A stretch of 64,000 nt of DNA from Thuidium tamariscinum. Its lineage: Eukaryota > Streptophyta > Bryopsida > Hypnales > Thuidiaceae. Position 1 is the first letter of the stretch. Each line of letters opens with the position of its first letter. The notes under the pieces were generated by a model. It was not told where the DNA came from, searched no databases, and worked only from the letters and a program-made list of their open reading frames with translations. The DNA lies in assembly GCA_947034885.2 (NCBI GenBank), contig OZ019759.1, positions 6,388,501-6,452,500 of the forward strand, written 5' to 3'. This document shows, one piece after another, positions 1 through 12,500 of the stretch. Position numbers and translations under genes: made by a program.

Positions 1-2060
1 AGTGGCCCACAATTTTTGTACTGTACATACCTATTGCATGAGAACATAGTAATCATGTGTCTTCATATAGTGCAGCTTTCCATCCACAAGGCGTTTGTGA
101 ATAGCCCCTATATAGTTTGTGGGTGTATGAATACTTGATACAATATTGATGAACTCTTTGCGCTCCTCAGCAGTCAACATATACGGTGCTTGAGGCATGT
201 AATACTCTGCGTTCACATTCTCTGATGGTTGCAGCCATATTTCTTCATGAATGCCCAAACTCTGTGCATCTTGACGACTTCCAGCACTATCATTCATTGC
301 CAAGAGTGTCTTCACTATGTTTTCACACAAATTCTTTTCGCAATGCATAACGTCTAGTAAATGGTGAATGAGTAAATACTGTAACACAACAATTTTCACT
401 ATGGATTAGTGAACATAAAAGTTTCGTATGTCAACTTCTCTAATGACAAACTCCTTTGACAATTCTCACACATGAAATGCACTACATGATGGTTGCAAAA
501 CTATTGACACTCAGTTTCACAGTCTCTCACCTTCCTCCGAGTTTAATTCACAACACAGCTCACTCCTTCAGACAAAAAACGTTTGCCACAATAAGAATGT
601 ACATATGCAAAAATAATGACCTGCCAATATGGGAGTTCAAACAAAGCGCACAATCGTTTCACACCCGTGAAGTGCACTGGATCATCTTTGCCATTCTCTC
701 TGCCACCCATATCTAGATATGCTTGTCGCCATGCTCCGTACCGTATGACATCAAGTCCTGATACAACCGGTGGTTGCGTACGTTGTTCAGTAGCTCCACT
801 GAATCGTTTATTTCGGCTTGGAAATAATCAATAGCTCAAACACCTTTCCACAATTCTTGGAGCTCCTTCATCAGTGGCCTCAAAAATATGTCCATGATTT
901 TTGTGGTTGGTGAGTGCTTCCCAGATATCAAAATGCATAGAGAAATGAAGAATTTCTTCGTGACAAACCAAGGTTCAAAATTGTAGATCAAAATGAGCAC
1001 TAGCCACGTCGGCCAATTTGTATTGCTCAATTTGAATGGATTGACACCATCCAAAGTTAATGCAAATCGCATATTCCTCATCTCTGCACCAAAGTTGCCA
1101 AACACTAGATCAGTGTCGACGTGCTTCCAAGCAGGACTATCAACTACTGATCGCATTACGCCATCAGTACTGATATGCTTGGTATACCCAGTCAACATCC
1201 CAGCTATTTCAACGGACCTCCACATGCGCTTCAGACGAGGGATGAGAGGAAAGTGACAAATCACTTTAGCTGGGACTGTTGCATTGCCGTCAATCCAGTG
1301 GGATCGATTGCACATCAGACAAGACTCCAAATTCGCACGCTCCTCTTCAAATAAAACACATCCATCAGGACAAGCATGCACATTGTTGTACGTCAAGCCC
1401 AACTTCCTGATACTGCGCCGGGCAATGTAATGGGAGGATGGCAACTTATTCTCGGCTGGTAGCAAATCACTTGACAGATAATGCAACAACTCATCTGCAA
1501 ACTTATTGCTCACTCAAAAAATGGTACACATGTTCATGATGATAATAGTAGCAGAGACAACGCTGGTTTTTGATCCAGGATACAACGGTGTGGTTGCTTG
1601 CTCATACAATTCTTCCAGTCCATCAACTGTGTCACTATCCACATCCTCATTCTCTTCAACATCTGCCACATCAGGAACCTCCATTTACAAAGCATCGCCG
1701 CGATCGAAGGCCTCCATAACTTGACGATGCACCTCATGGTGCTCATCCAATGGAACATCATGTATAGCATCTGCTCCACCATCAACATTGTTACTTTCAA
1801 GAGGCTCAGTTTCCAAAATAGGTTCAGTGTGTTGAAGATCATCATCTACAATATCATTGTCATATGCATCATCTTCCACCCAAATTCCGCGTTCTGGGTA
1901 ACCATCAATGGGGTCACCCCTATCATGGACTTCATTAGGAACGGATCTCTACCAATAGCTGCATGGTGTTTATGGATAATGTCGATAGTTTTTGTCGTCC
2001 ACCATGGCAATTGCGACAAGGGCATCTAAATACTTGAACATCTTGCTCCGTTGCCACTTG
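1..2060 (-). pseudogene. CACTA (EnSpm) TNP2-type transposase, broken, runs off left edge
   Basis: Three blocks on the minus strand match the TNP2/Transposase_21 plan. An acidic stretch with a frameshifted Cys motif (CPCRNC near 2,010-2,030) resembles the N-terminal transposase-associated domain. The block 1,513-836 carries the family signatures HACPDGCVLF, CLMCNRSHW, FPLIPRLKRM, DSPAWKHVD and, further on, LRPLMKELQELWKGV. The block 378-31 carries LLDVMHCEKNLCENI, the usual LDVMHIEKNVCE element, and a C-terminal HDYYVLMQ. A plausible intron acceptor (ttgtgttacag) lies at 379-391, so the ATG at 399 is probably not a true start. Between 836 and about 560 the normal central region is missing or very divergent. 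Frame changes in the N-terminal part mean the copy is dead. The protein would cut and join CACTA ends in the nucleus. Confidence 0.85.
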
Positions 2061-4672
2061 TAGCTCGGTTTGCAAAATCAAATCCCCCACTAGAATGTGA
2101 CGTAATGCTCATCCATCCGTACTAAAGCGTATATGTGCATGTCGTTGCGGAATGTGCGAACTTATGTATGCCTACTAACAATGCAATATTCCTTTCACTT
2201 TAACACGCTTTGAAATCAATGTGCACTACTTCCCTAAATTCCTGCACAAATATAGCCATAAATGATAGTTATTGCCAGAAGGAATTGCTTTTCAAGAAAA
2301 GCTAATCTGCTTGCCACAATAACCATTATCCTTATAAAGTTAGTGACTCTGAATGAGGATACTAAGCCTAACATGACTGAAAACACCAAGAACTAATGTT
2401 CACTTATTAGACATGGAAATTGAAATTGAGGCACCTCTCTTTCAGAACGGGCACTGTCACTAACAATGTAATGGGCCATTTTCATGCACTAGAAACAAGC
2501 TTGTTCGGTTACATCTTCCACTTGCAGGGAAAGTGCTTAATGTGCACGGAGATGTCAAAGCCGGTAGAACTTTGGGCAATCTACTATGTATGAGACAGAG
2601 AAAAGAACAATTCTACCAGCTTCTTCGAATGCCTCTACAAATTGGTCGACAGTTTTTTTCTACTTGTACGTCCTTCACTATCTCATACTTCAACGTAGAA
2701 TGGAACTCATAGTTACCTAGAGCTTCTAATTGCCACAAACAAGGTTTATGGTTTGAAAACCACTTAGCAACACAACCGTTGAGGTTCTAAAGATTAAAAC
2801 AAAAATTGAGAACAATTGCCTCACTTCTACACTAACATAATAATGCTTTACAAACTTGGAAGTGCCTCTTTGATATTGACATGCACTGCTCTACATTCAA
2901 GGTACGAGATTATACCGTCAGTGCTGCAAATGTTTCACAACATTTCATGGAACTTCATCTCGTACTTATCCATTTGTTAAATCACGAATTCTCTGAGATG
3001 GGAAGGGTAGAAGCACAATACGCCCCCTAAAATGTACGTCATAAAAGAACTTTTTTGCAATGACTAATGGTTAAAATATTTTGTTGCTATTTTAAACAAA
3101 AAGTTTCTTTACTCTATGAAGACCAAGAAGATGAATAATCTAATAAGAATTAGTTTTCTACAGCAAAGTATGCAATAGCTTCTATTCTCCTAGCCTGAAG
3201 ACCTTACTTTATTTATATGAAAAGTACGTCAGCATTGTCTAAACATAAGAAAGACAATTGAGGAGGGTTCTAGATTGATTGAATTAACAATTTTTCCAAA
3301 TGAATGAACAGAGTAGCTCCTAGATGAAGCACACTTTGTTAAAAATATGGCATAGTTGTAATCATTACAGTTATGTAGCAGCCTCTGTGGCACTTTCTTT
3401 TGCAATTGAAAGTGGATTAGCAAACCAAATTTCGTGGGTGATTTTATGATGCTACTATCTATGTGAACCTGAATTTCAAGAAGGGCTGAAGGTCAAGTCC
3501 CAAAAATCACTTCTACCTCAAAAGACATGAAAAAGTACTGGTATTTCTTCCACAGTACTGAGAGTACTTGGAGAATTTGTTCAAGAAATTCTCTAGTGCG
3601 TACATGTAATTTCTATTAGAATTCTACTCAACATTGTCCATTATTGCTGGAGTAGTTTATAATGAGCAACGTCTTCAATAATTATTAAGAATAGTTGATA
3701 AGAAATAAGAAAAATAACCTCAGTGATTGGACAAACTTAGCATACATAAACAGAGCTTCGAGAAAATGTAAATGTTAGCTGCAATCGTACGTATTGTAGC
3801 ATGATTTAACCCTATCATGAATACGAAAGAGAAAAAGTTCCTCAAGTTCTCCAATTCAATGAGATGCGATGCGGTGCAGTGTGCACACAGCATGAGTATA
3901 AAGAGCCCTTGCTCTTGTACCCCTTTCTATGGTTCTTTAATAGTACTTATTCCAATGAAGGCATTTATTTTAATATTTTCAACAGTCGTCTTCTTCCACA
4001 TGAAATAATCCCTCACAACGTACATTAACAATTGAAACAAACAAAAATCCGAGTATCACCTAGTGCAATTGAATTCAAGTACTACGGTGAAAATGACGAT
4101 GTCCAGTTTGGGTGAACTTCCCACAAGAAGTTCATACCTCCCTTGACAAGTATGCAATTGTGGTGCTCAATTGAGAGCTGCACCCAACTCCTGAGGCCTC
4201 TTCTAGGGTTCACTTCTGAACATGCTCTACCAGTGCAGTATCAAATTCTGATAAACTTATCACTGTTTTTAACTTTCGAATATTTTCCCATAGCATGTGC
4301 TCTACATGCTAGCATTTTCATGTCAAACTCATGAAGCAAGTCAATCAGTATCTATCAGTGAACGCAGCTTTCATCACAAAGGACGAATCCAGTTGCTACA
4401 ATGTGGTCGGTCACAAGCACTCCTATATTGTGCTTCCACTCTGCATACTGTGAAGTATAGTTTTCTGAGAACTGAAGTCCAATAAGACTGTAAGGCTATG
4501 GAGGAAAATACTTGAACAAAGAAGTCACTGAATTTCTAAAGCGGCAAAAGAGGAGTGGGTGGGAAGGTTTCACTTTCCAGACATTTTGGTTCAATGGGAA
4601 CTGGATACACATTCCGCACACGAAATACTAATGCAACCCTGGACTTAAGCTATGCCTTTGAGGATTCAACTT
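2061..4672. other. AT-rich non-coding stretch, nothing recognised
   Basis: I found no protein family, RNA gene or clear repeat here. It lies upstream of the TNP2 fragment and may be the internal non-coding part of the same CACTA element. Small open frames exist but none looks like a conserved protein. Confidence 0.4.
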
Positions 4673-5023
4673 TCAAGGCAATATAGAAGCTGATGACTTG
4701 ATGTCTATGTTGAAACTAGCCATATCGGCAAACACGAGGTTATACAACCAATTATCATAGTCCTCTTCCCAAGTGTCAAAGGGGAAAACACCATTGTAGA
4801 ACCAAGACATGCAGTAGAGGTTGCTACTGTAAACATCACTTAAACTTTCGGGCATGAAATTTTTGGTGCGCACAAAACCTAGGTTATACCAAGACATGTG
4901 TTCCATGTAATGGAAGAGGAGGTTCTGTAAGTACCGGTCATGTGCATCCTCGTACAATTCGAAGTCATCATAAGAAGAGAATTGACCCTCCTCTTCAATG
5001 TTCATGTCATCCATGTCCCCCAC
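4673..5023 (-). CDS. Acidic open frame, function unknown
   Basis: A 116-codon frame rich in Asp, Glu, Tyr and Trp (for example DDMNIEEEGQF, TWEEDYDNWLYN). A possible 3' splice site lies just upstream (caaacag near 5,045), so this may be an internal exon whose first Met is accidental. I do not recognise the family. It lies between the two CACTA-type genes and could be a further exon or gene of that element. It could also be a chance frame. Confidence 0.25.
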   Translation of the reverse strand: MGDMDDMNIEEEGQFSSYDDFELYEDAHDRYLQNLLFHYMEHMSWYNLGFVRTKNFMPESLSDVYSSNLYCMSWFYNGVFPFDTWEEDYDNWLYNLVFADMASFNIDIKSSASILP

Positions 5024-7400
5024 TCTCAGTCGCTTCCACTAACCTGTTTGAACTTGCATGTGCAAAGCACGCTTTCGTTACTTGGGACGACGACGTTCAT
5101 AGTCAGCGGTTTCATGCGTGACCCTCCGTCTTTGATTGGAACAGATCCAGTGGGCACTCGATTTGTGTACAACAAAGAAGATCATGAACCTCACGTAAAG
5201 AACTTATGGAAAAACGTACCGTAGCAGACAAACCTCCCCGACCTGTCATTGATGTTGATGAAGTTTGACACATCCAATGTTGACTAGTCTCCAACTGCAA
5301 CGACAGGGAGCACAAGAAGATTGCAATGTGTCAAATCCGAATTGTGAGAGACGTCTAATGTGGCTGAAAATAAGAACGTTTGCAACAGCAAGGGGTCATT
5401 ACTCTTTCTGTGCAGGAGGTATTGCAATTCCATAGTCAGTGAAGTAGTTGCGATGTTCACCGAACTCTTCACACTCAAATCCAGAAGTGATTCCGTAGAA
5501 TCCCAAAAAAACACGCCAAAATAATTTGGGTACTCTTAGAGCTACGGCATTTTCTCAGAGCTGAGAAGAACTGAGCAGGCAGACAGGTGTGGCTATGCCA
5601 AATTTCTCACGCCGACTTTGTCGTTACTTCAAACAATTTCTGATTATCAGGAATGTGAGATCGAATGAATGATTAGTTGGGTACGCCGCTTCCTTATGAT
5701 GCCAGTGCCCAGGAAGGAATTCCGAATGAAAGGACACAGTAATCACAAAAGAATTGACGGCATTTTCCACAGGAAGAGAGCAAACTGGCATCTTTCTGCA
5801 GCGTTTGCAAGCACCGACCACTTTTTCCCAAGGACCGTGACAATATGTCTGAAAGTAGTATACGGAGCTCCTACACTGTGGAACTAGTTCTCCCCCATCT
5901 CCCGTATTGAATACGAGTGCGAACCTCATTTTGTGACTGTAGTGAACCCTCAACGGACAGCATGCCTTGTCGTTAAAGCTGATGTCATCGTTACGCCACG
6001 TGTCTTCCAAAGGAACACATGCGTTCTCGTGAAAGCCAGTTTTCTCTCCAGTCTAACCTGAAACCCTAACTACTGCGACGCTTTTGTATTCACAATCAGG
6101 CAATGAAGGAGTCATGGAAGTCCACAGTGTTGTAGTGAGTGAGCATCCAGAAGTAGTTTGCACGGAGGACTTGCCAAGAGTAGAAGGAGGCGACCCCGAA
6201 ATAAGCGAAGAAGGAGTCTGTCTTTTCCAGCATTTCATCACGCACCTGACTTTGGAAGCAGCGAACGACTCAATGAGTACCGACGATCGTGGTCGCGAAT
6301 TGATCGGCACAAGTCGGCTACAGGGATTGCGCTCACAGGATGGCACGAATGGAGGTGGCAGCCCAGCTGAATGTTCGGGAAGGAGTGGAGCATAAGAAAC
6401 GGCGGCAAGAATAGGTCACAAACTTCTGGTACGTATCATGCATTGAATGATCAACAGCCTTTGCCAATGCCACGTTCTCACCCTGGTCCTGCGTAGCTTC
6501 TGGGACTACACACTCCATTGTACATTAACAGATGTTTTACAACCATGGATGTGGTGAGATGATGCATGTTGATCAAGTGGAACTGCCGTCACGGACATGG
6601 GTATGAAGGTGGTAGTAGTAGGCGGTCTAAGTGGTCTTAGGTTTTTTTAGGTAAATTCCAGCTTCAATGACGGCTATATGAGGAAGGAGTTCAGGTATTC
6701 ATCCTCCTCTGTCATCACTTAATCAGAGACCTGTTAGTGTTGACGTTTCCTGTGACGAAGAGTAGCGTGCACCTGCACCGCATTGGCATCTGTGTTCGTG
6801 TATTGCATAGGAACACTGCAATTCTGAGGCATGTGACGATACTGATCTAGTTTAGCAGACTTCATATTGTACGCAGCTTGTTGGAATTGCTGGTTTTCTG
6901 CTGAGTCAGAGGTTGTCACAATTCATGTGAATTTCAGCGGTTTCCTTGAGTTGCATGAAGTGTTGTTTGTGTACTACTAGAGTCAAATATTTCTTGATAA
7001 CATGTGAGGAAGTTACACTGCCCGTATAAATGTCGCATATAGGAGATCCAAGTCCTAACAGAGAAAAGTACTGAAAAATGTTTTTTAGAACACCTCGTCA
7101 GTCCGAGCATGTGCACGACGTTAGTGTCAAGGCTTGACCATGCTTGATACTCAGAAAATTAGACTCAACCTTCTTGTAGTCGTTTGTGGTCGTTGTCATG
7201 TCCATCACGTCTTCTTGTCAGACTAGAGTGTCTCGGACCTGTCATGGAAGAGGCACCACTAAATTCGGTATTGGGAGTGCTGTCATGACAACTTTCTATC
7301 TTGTGAAGCTGCATGTTTTGAAGTGCATGAATAAAGTCATGTGTGAGCACTGTGCAGAAGGAAGAAGAGCGTTTTCATCAGTGGGCTCCAGCCCGACTCA
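5024..7400. other. Unassigned stretch between CACTA-type genes
   Basis: Several frames of 60-130 codons on both strands overlap each other (for instance 5,624-6,010 minus, 6,084-6,395 plus), and none shows a recognisable domain. Base composition is more balanced than in the neighbouring AT-rich blocks, so decayed coding sequence is possible. I cannot assign it. Confidence 0.35.
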
Positions 7401-7439
7401 GAATGGTTGGATCAGTAGCAAAATTGCAGAAGAAGCGGA

Positions 7440-10400
7440 CAGTCATGTCGAGGATGGAGGGAGGATTAGACTAGGCAAGTCGTCATCAGGTGGACATGCA
7501 AGTGCATTCAGATCTAGAGAGAAGGAGTAAATCTACAAATGACCGGCCAACAGCGAGTTCTGGCAAAGGAAAGGGCAAATCCCGTCAGGAGACTCCTCCA
7601 CCGAAGAAAATGAAGCCACTACGCCGTGCCCGTTCTAATTCTGAGTCCTACGAAGATGCGAAGGACGATCGTGACTGGAGGTGATTTCTCTCAAGCCATG
7701 CAATCATGCAATAGCTCCCAATACACAAAGTAGGCAGATTATGTCTGTCCGTGTTTGCCAAGTTGGGATGATCGATTTTGTTCCACGATTGTGTCTAGAA
7801 TGTCGTTCTCAGGAGATGCTGCACGATGTCAAAGTGGATATCAGGATGTGCTAGTACATGTGAAGCTAGTACGCAAGCATGTTTATCAGAATAAGTGGAT
7901 CCATATCACAGTAATTTGCTTGCCATATCGCTTTGGGAGGCCAAAGAGAGCACTCAGTCCGACAAGGGTCACCTGAACACTGAGTTTCACGTACTGGCAT
8001 GAGCCGTCGCTAGTAGACTAGTTCAAATCTTGCACGTCAATGTTCACTTTGGGCTAACTTTCAGAACTTTTTGACATAGGTGAACAATGCTTACAGTGTC
8101 ATGTCAAGAGCTTCACACAGTCTGATGAAGGAAGATCTACGACTTAGTGATGGCAGGGTTGTGTTGTGCAGTCACCAAATTGTTCTGTGTTCAAGTGTCT
8201 GATGGACCATTTCTACTCTTGTGTTATAGCTCGATGTTTTTCTTGGTGAGGAAGTCAGTGCGTGCTTGCGAAATCTGACTTGGTAGTGCATGCAGTGCTT
8301 CATGTGGCACTCCAGTGACAAGTTAACATTCTTACGACTTTGTTCAAATGGTGATCCATGCACTGACCAGTGATTCCTTCTGTATTGTTTGGTTTGAAGC
8401 GGCGGAGAGGGCTCGGACGGAGACTACAACGTCTCTGAAGGCAGTGACAGAAGTGGGTCGGACTCCGACCAGATGCCTAGAAGCCACCAAGGTCGAGGGA
8501 AAGTCTTGAAGAAACCCGTCACTCTTGACATCAATGGCTTACTATGGGGCATCATAAAGGAGTGCTTGGCAGATGATATAAAGAAATATGCAAAGAATTT
8601 GGATCCCACAGCGAATTGGGAGTCGCAGCCATCAGCGTTGAGATCTTAGTTGTTCAAGCGCTTATACAAGGTTCAGTTGTCCTAGACCTTCAACTTTAAC
8701 TCCCTCTAAGATTACTTCACGTTATTAGTGTCGAACTGCAAGTTTGCTGGCAATAACTTCCACGGTACTGTGAAATGTTTATAGAGGTCGACAAGCTAAT
8801 AGACATTGAGCTTGTATAGTGACGTTGGTAGTGACATAAAATACTGTAGGTCTGTTCTATTTTCTGAGATGTGGGATCGCAAATAATCTCATGCTTCATC
8901 GGTTTGTGTTGAAGCAGACTGGGACATGCTGGGGCAGTCGTTCAAGCTTAGTGAGAAGTGGGTTGGTCCAACTTGCACAAAGGTGTTGATCACTACTTGT
9001 TGGAGATTGAACACCTTAATTGACGTTGGCTAGTTGAAGCCAGCGAATGTGACTAAGGAGCAATGGAATCTTCTCGTTCGAAGACGCTTGACGAAGGATT
9101 CACAGATTCGGTCGGAGCACATGAGGTCTATTTCGCAGGGGAAGGGATCAAAGTTGGCTCAACTGAAAGCCATTGAAAAAGATGCCATCATCAAGCTGGT
9201 AAGATGGTAGCAAGAAGTAGTTTTTGGCTCCAGAATGTACTTAAAGTGATTTGCGTTTAGTTTGTTTCTGCCAGGCACCTTTGTAATCTTTGAAAGCGCA
9301 TGAACTGTGCTAAAGAAGCTGTAGGCACAAGATCATTACGCATTGTTACAGTATGTGAAAGAGTGAGTAGGTAGACCTTGTCCTTGCATTTGTATTAGTT
9401 CCTTCAAAAATGGAGTTCTAATTCATTCTTGAATTTCATCATGCATCGCAGACTTTGCAGCACAGTCGTAAACCTTATCAGACTGAAATTAATGATGAAG
9501 TGGCACGTGAATATATACGACAACAGTTGGAGAAAAGGAAGGCAGCGCTGCAGAAGGGTTGTGACATGGATGACGTACGTAGTCGTGTTCTCGACATGGA
9601 AGAGAGCGTGTCAAGGCTGGAAGAGAAAATCGGAGCCTCCCAATCTCGAATGGAAGATATGTTGAAGACTTTGATGGCATCACATAGTGGAGCCTCACGT
9701 CAAGTACGTCAAAGTCGTACCCCCATTCCAAGGTCTCCGGAGGTGATGGAGCACGATGGTTTGTTCAGCAAACAGAATACACCATCAAGACCAAGCCGTG
9801 TGACCTTGCAGAGAACCTTCACAACGGGGACAGCCGACTCCACCAAGCAGCATGTGGGCAAAGGTCCTGGCTTAGTTCACAAAGCACCAAGCTTTGATGC
9901 ACAGGTCGAGGAATTCTTGAAAGTGCTCTTGCAGGACCTGGATGAAGTCTTGGACTTGGCAAACGGTGCCAAGTCACCATACACAGTAATCGTGAACGAT
10001 GAATGCGCTGACATCCCCAATGAAGTGGTGAAGCAGGTGATGTCGGAAGCGGAAGAGGCTGAAGCATTGGTGGAGACGGGCGGGAAAACAAATGTCACGT
10101 CGCTGCAGAACGCGGTGAGTGTCTTGCAGTTCGCAATGCAGTGCTGAATTCACACAGGTAGGTCGTCATTAATTACACAAGTGTTAGTCTTTTGTGACAA
10201 TTGAACCAAGACTTTGTGTAGTGATGTACTACAAGTCACTGTTCATAGTGCACCCACGTGAGAAGTGATTTCATGTAAGTCTTTGATGATCGTGAAGCTG
10301 GCACTCCATCATGAAGTTTTGAAGTTTGTGGTTGAAATGTGAGGAGCAGGAAGCCACAGTGGAGTCCATCTCATGTCCACGCCGAGTTCTTGTTCAGTCG

Positions 10401-10740
10401 CAACTGACAAAGCCTACGACTCAATCTGGATTGCCGAAGTCGACGAGAAGCACTGCTGGAAAGGTTTGTCATGCTGTTGAGAACATGGACTCTAGGACCT
10501 CAGTAACATATTTTTTGAATTGTGAACAGGCGTACCTTGGACGAATACATAGATGACGTATTGTATTGTAGTGTTTGAAGTAGTTGTTTCAATTCAGTGA
10601 AACTGTTGCAGTAGTTGCCGGAGCAAGACGAGAGCATAGTGTGCGGTGATGATAGACTGAATTGTCCAAGCTTGCAAGTCGCGAATGGGAAGAAAGCTGA
10701 GCCGTCGAAGAAGAAGTGATTTCACCATCTCCTCAGCAAA
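7440..10740 (+). pseudogene. CACTA second gene, Ptta/En/Spm (Transposase_24)-like, multi-exon, decayed
   Basis: A series of plus-strand coding blocks separated by GT-AG-like introns. Block 7,480-7,681 is basic and low complexity (SSGKGKGKSRQETPPPKK) and ends at gtgatt. Block 8,401-8,680 reads through GLLWGIIKECLADDIKKY. Block 8,915-9,207 carries VTKEQWNLLVRR and RSEHMRSISQGKGSKLAQL, which fits the conserved Transposase_24 core (a run like SEINKxNRxxxxxxHxxGSK). Block about 9,450-10,147 gives a coiled coil (residues about 20-75 of that block: LEKRKAAL, MEESVSRLEEKI) and a Ser/Arg-rich linker. Short blocks at 10,347-10,461 and near 10,600-10,710 may be further exons. TAG codons at about 8,647 and 9,031 interrupt the frame. 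The product would be the DNA-binding accessory protein of a CACTA element. It points away from the TNP2 fragment, so one divergent element or two elements are both possible. Confidence 0.55.
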
Positions 10741-12500
10741 ATGGCTCGTGAGTAAGCACTTCTTTGGGCAGAAGCAAATCATAGTACACAATGAAGTCTT
10801 ACTCCGTTCACAAGCAATGAGTTCTCTAAATGTACTTGATGAGCTGCAGATTAGAGAGTGGTCTGAGCAAAAGAGTGTTTCATGTCGCTATCATATTGAT
10901 ATATGTATAGAAGGCAAGTCGAATTCTGCTATCAAACCAGTACAAAAGCATTGTCCATGTTGTCGTCCTGTGTTGTGATGCAGGAAGTGTCATGACAGTG
11001 GAAGTGAAATCAATTTTGGAGAAGCATGCATGTGGAAGGTTATATGCATGCACATCAATTTTTGGTACATCCATGTGCACTGTAAAAATGAAGGTCTTAT
11101 ATCGCTCATGCACGACTAGTAGGTACTAAGTTCGACCTGTGAACATGGTACCCCGAGGAAAGTAAGAAATTTTTTTTTCTGTTTACTTGATTTAGAACGC
11201 TGGCTTGTGAAGGGTGCATCCCCTTTTGTTTGTGGCAAAGAGTTTTTAATGTGGAAAGTGCCCACGACTACACACATTGTAGAAAACACCACTGTTGTCT
11301 GACGTTGCTCATGAGTCTCGTTTTCTTTCATGAGAATTAGCGATTTCCAATCAATCTGAATGATTCACACCGAGTACTTGCAGTAGTGCATGCACTGCAG
11401 GCCACTATTCTTCCGATTTCAGTATGCTTCCATGCTTCAATGTACAGAATGAGCGCTAATAAATATTTCTTTAGTACGCTCACCAAAGCCATGGAAAATG
11501 AACTACCAGCTCTTCCACTGAATGAGTGCATGTTCGACCTCGAGGTCTCGAAGACTATTTTAATGAACAGGAACATTGGTTGCTACAAAACAGTGCATGC
11601 TGTTCATAAAAGCGTGAGAGCTACCACAATTTAGGACACGCACCGATTATAGTCGACACTTCAAACGCTCAGCAAAAGCGTCGAATTTGACAAGATGTGG
11701 GCGTTCGTGTTGTTAGTTTCGGTGATTTTGAAAATAGTATCTACCTGCGATTGAACACTGCCATGAAGTTCCGAGGAACACGGTCTGTGTAGTGTCCATG
11801 GTCTTGAGCATGTTGCCCATATTAGCAGAAGTGTTTCCCGTTGCATACTCAAACCGGATGAGCAAGAGCACAAGACAGGTGAAATAGTGAAGAACAGCGG
11901 CCTCATGTTCTGGTTCCATCAATTTTCACAGAGTCAGTTGTAATATTTTGTCATCAGCAAGTCTAAGAAGCCTATCCAGAAGAGACAGCACGTTTGTCTC
12001 GCCATCCCCATGAACTTTGCCCTACGAATGATCTTCATTATCAGGCAATACGAGTTTTTGAAGAAGACATAGTGGACTCAAGAGTCTAGCGCTCTGATTT
12101 TAGTGTCCATGCAAAACGCAAGAAATCCTGATTACAGGAATAGAATGCAGTTGTGCAGCAGAGCGGGAAGCGCTTATAGGACGCCTCTCTTATGTTTGAG
12201 TAGCCCATCCGTGTTTACGAGGCGACCATGAAACAATGGTTACTGGGTTGTTAATCAGACGTCAGTGTAGGCGTGTCCAAATTTGCTGGAAGGACATAGC
12301 AAACGCATCGTCACGTCGTGATGGCTTCAACAGGAAGCCTAACGGCACCATTGAGCACAGGCCACGTGACGGGGCGATGCTCCATTACTTAATATATCTG
12401 GTTCTATCTGAGGGACTGAGTGGTTCAGAGGTTTGAGCCACGTGTCAGCAATATGAAGCAACCTGGCAGTGACGTGGCATGACCGGGGTACTTTCTATAG
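10741..12500. other. Unassigned stretch right of the CACTA gene
   Basis: Open frames on both strands (for example 10,685-10,978 plus, 11,337-11,576 minus, 11,661-11,906 minus) overlap and lack recognisable domains. It may hold 3' exons or the right end of the CACTA element. I could not find a convincing CACTA terminus. Confidence 0.3.
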
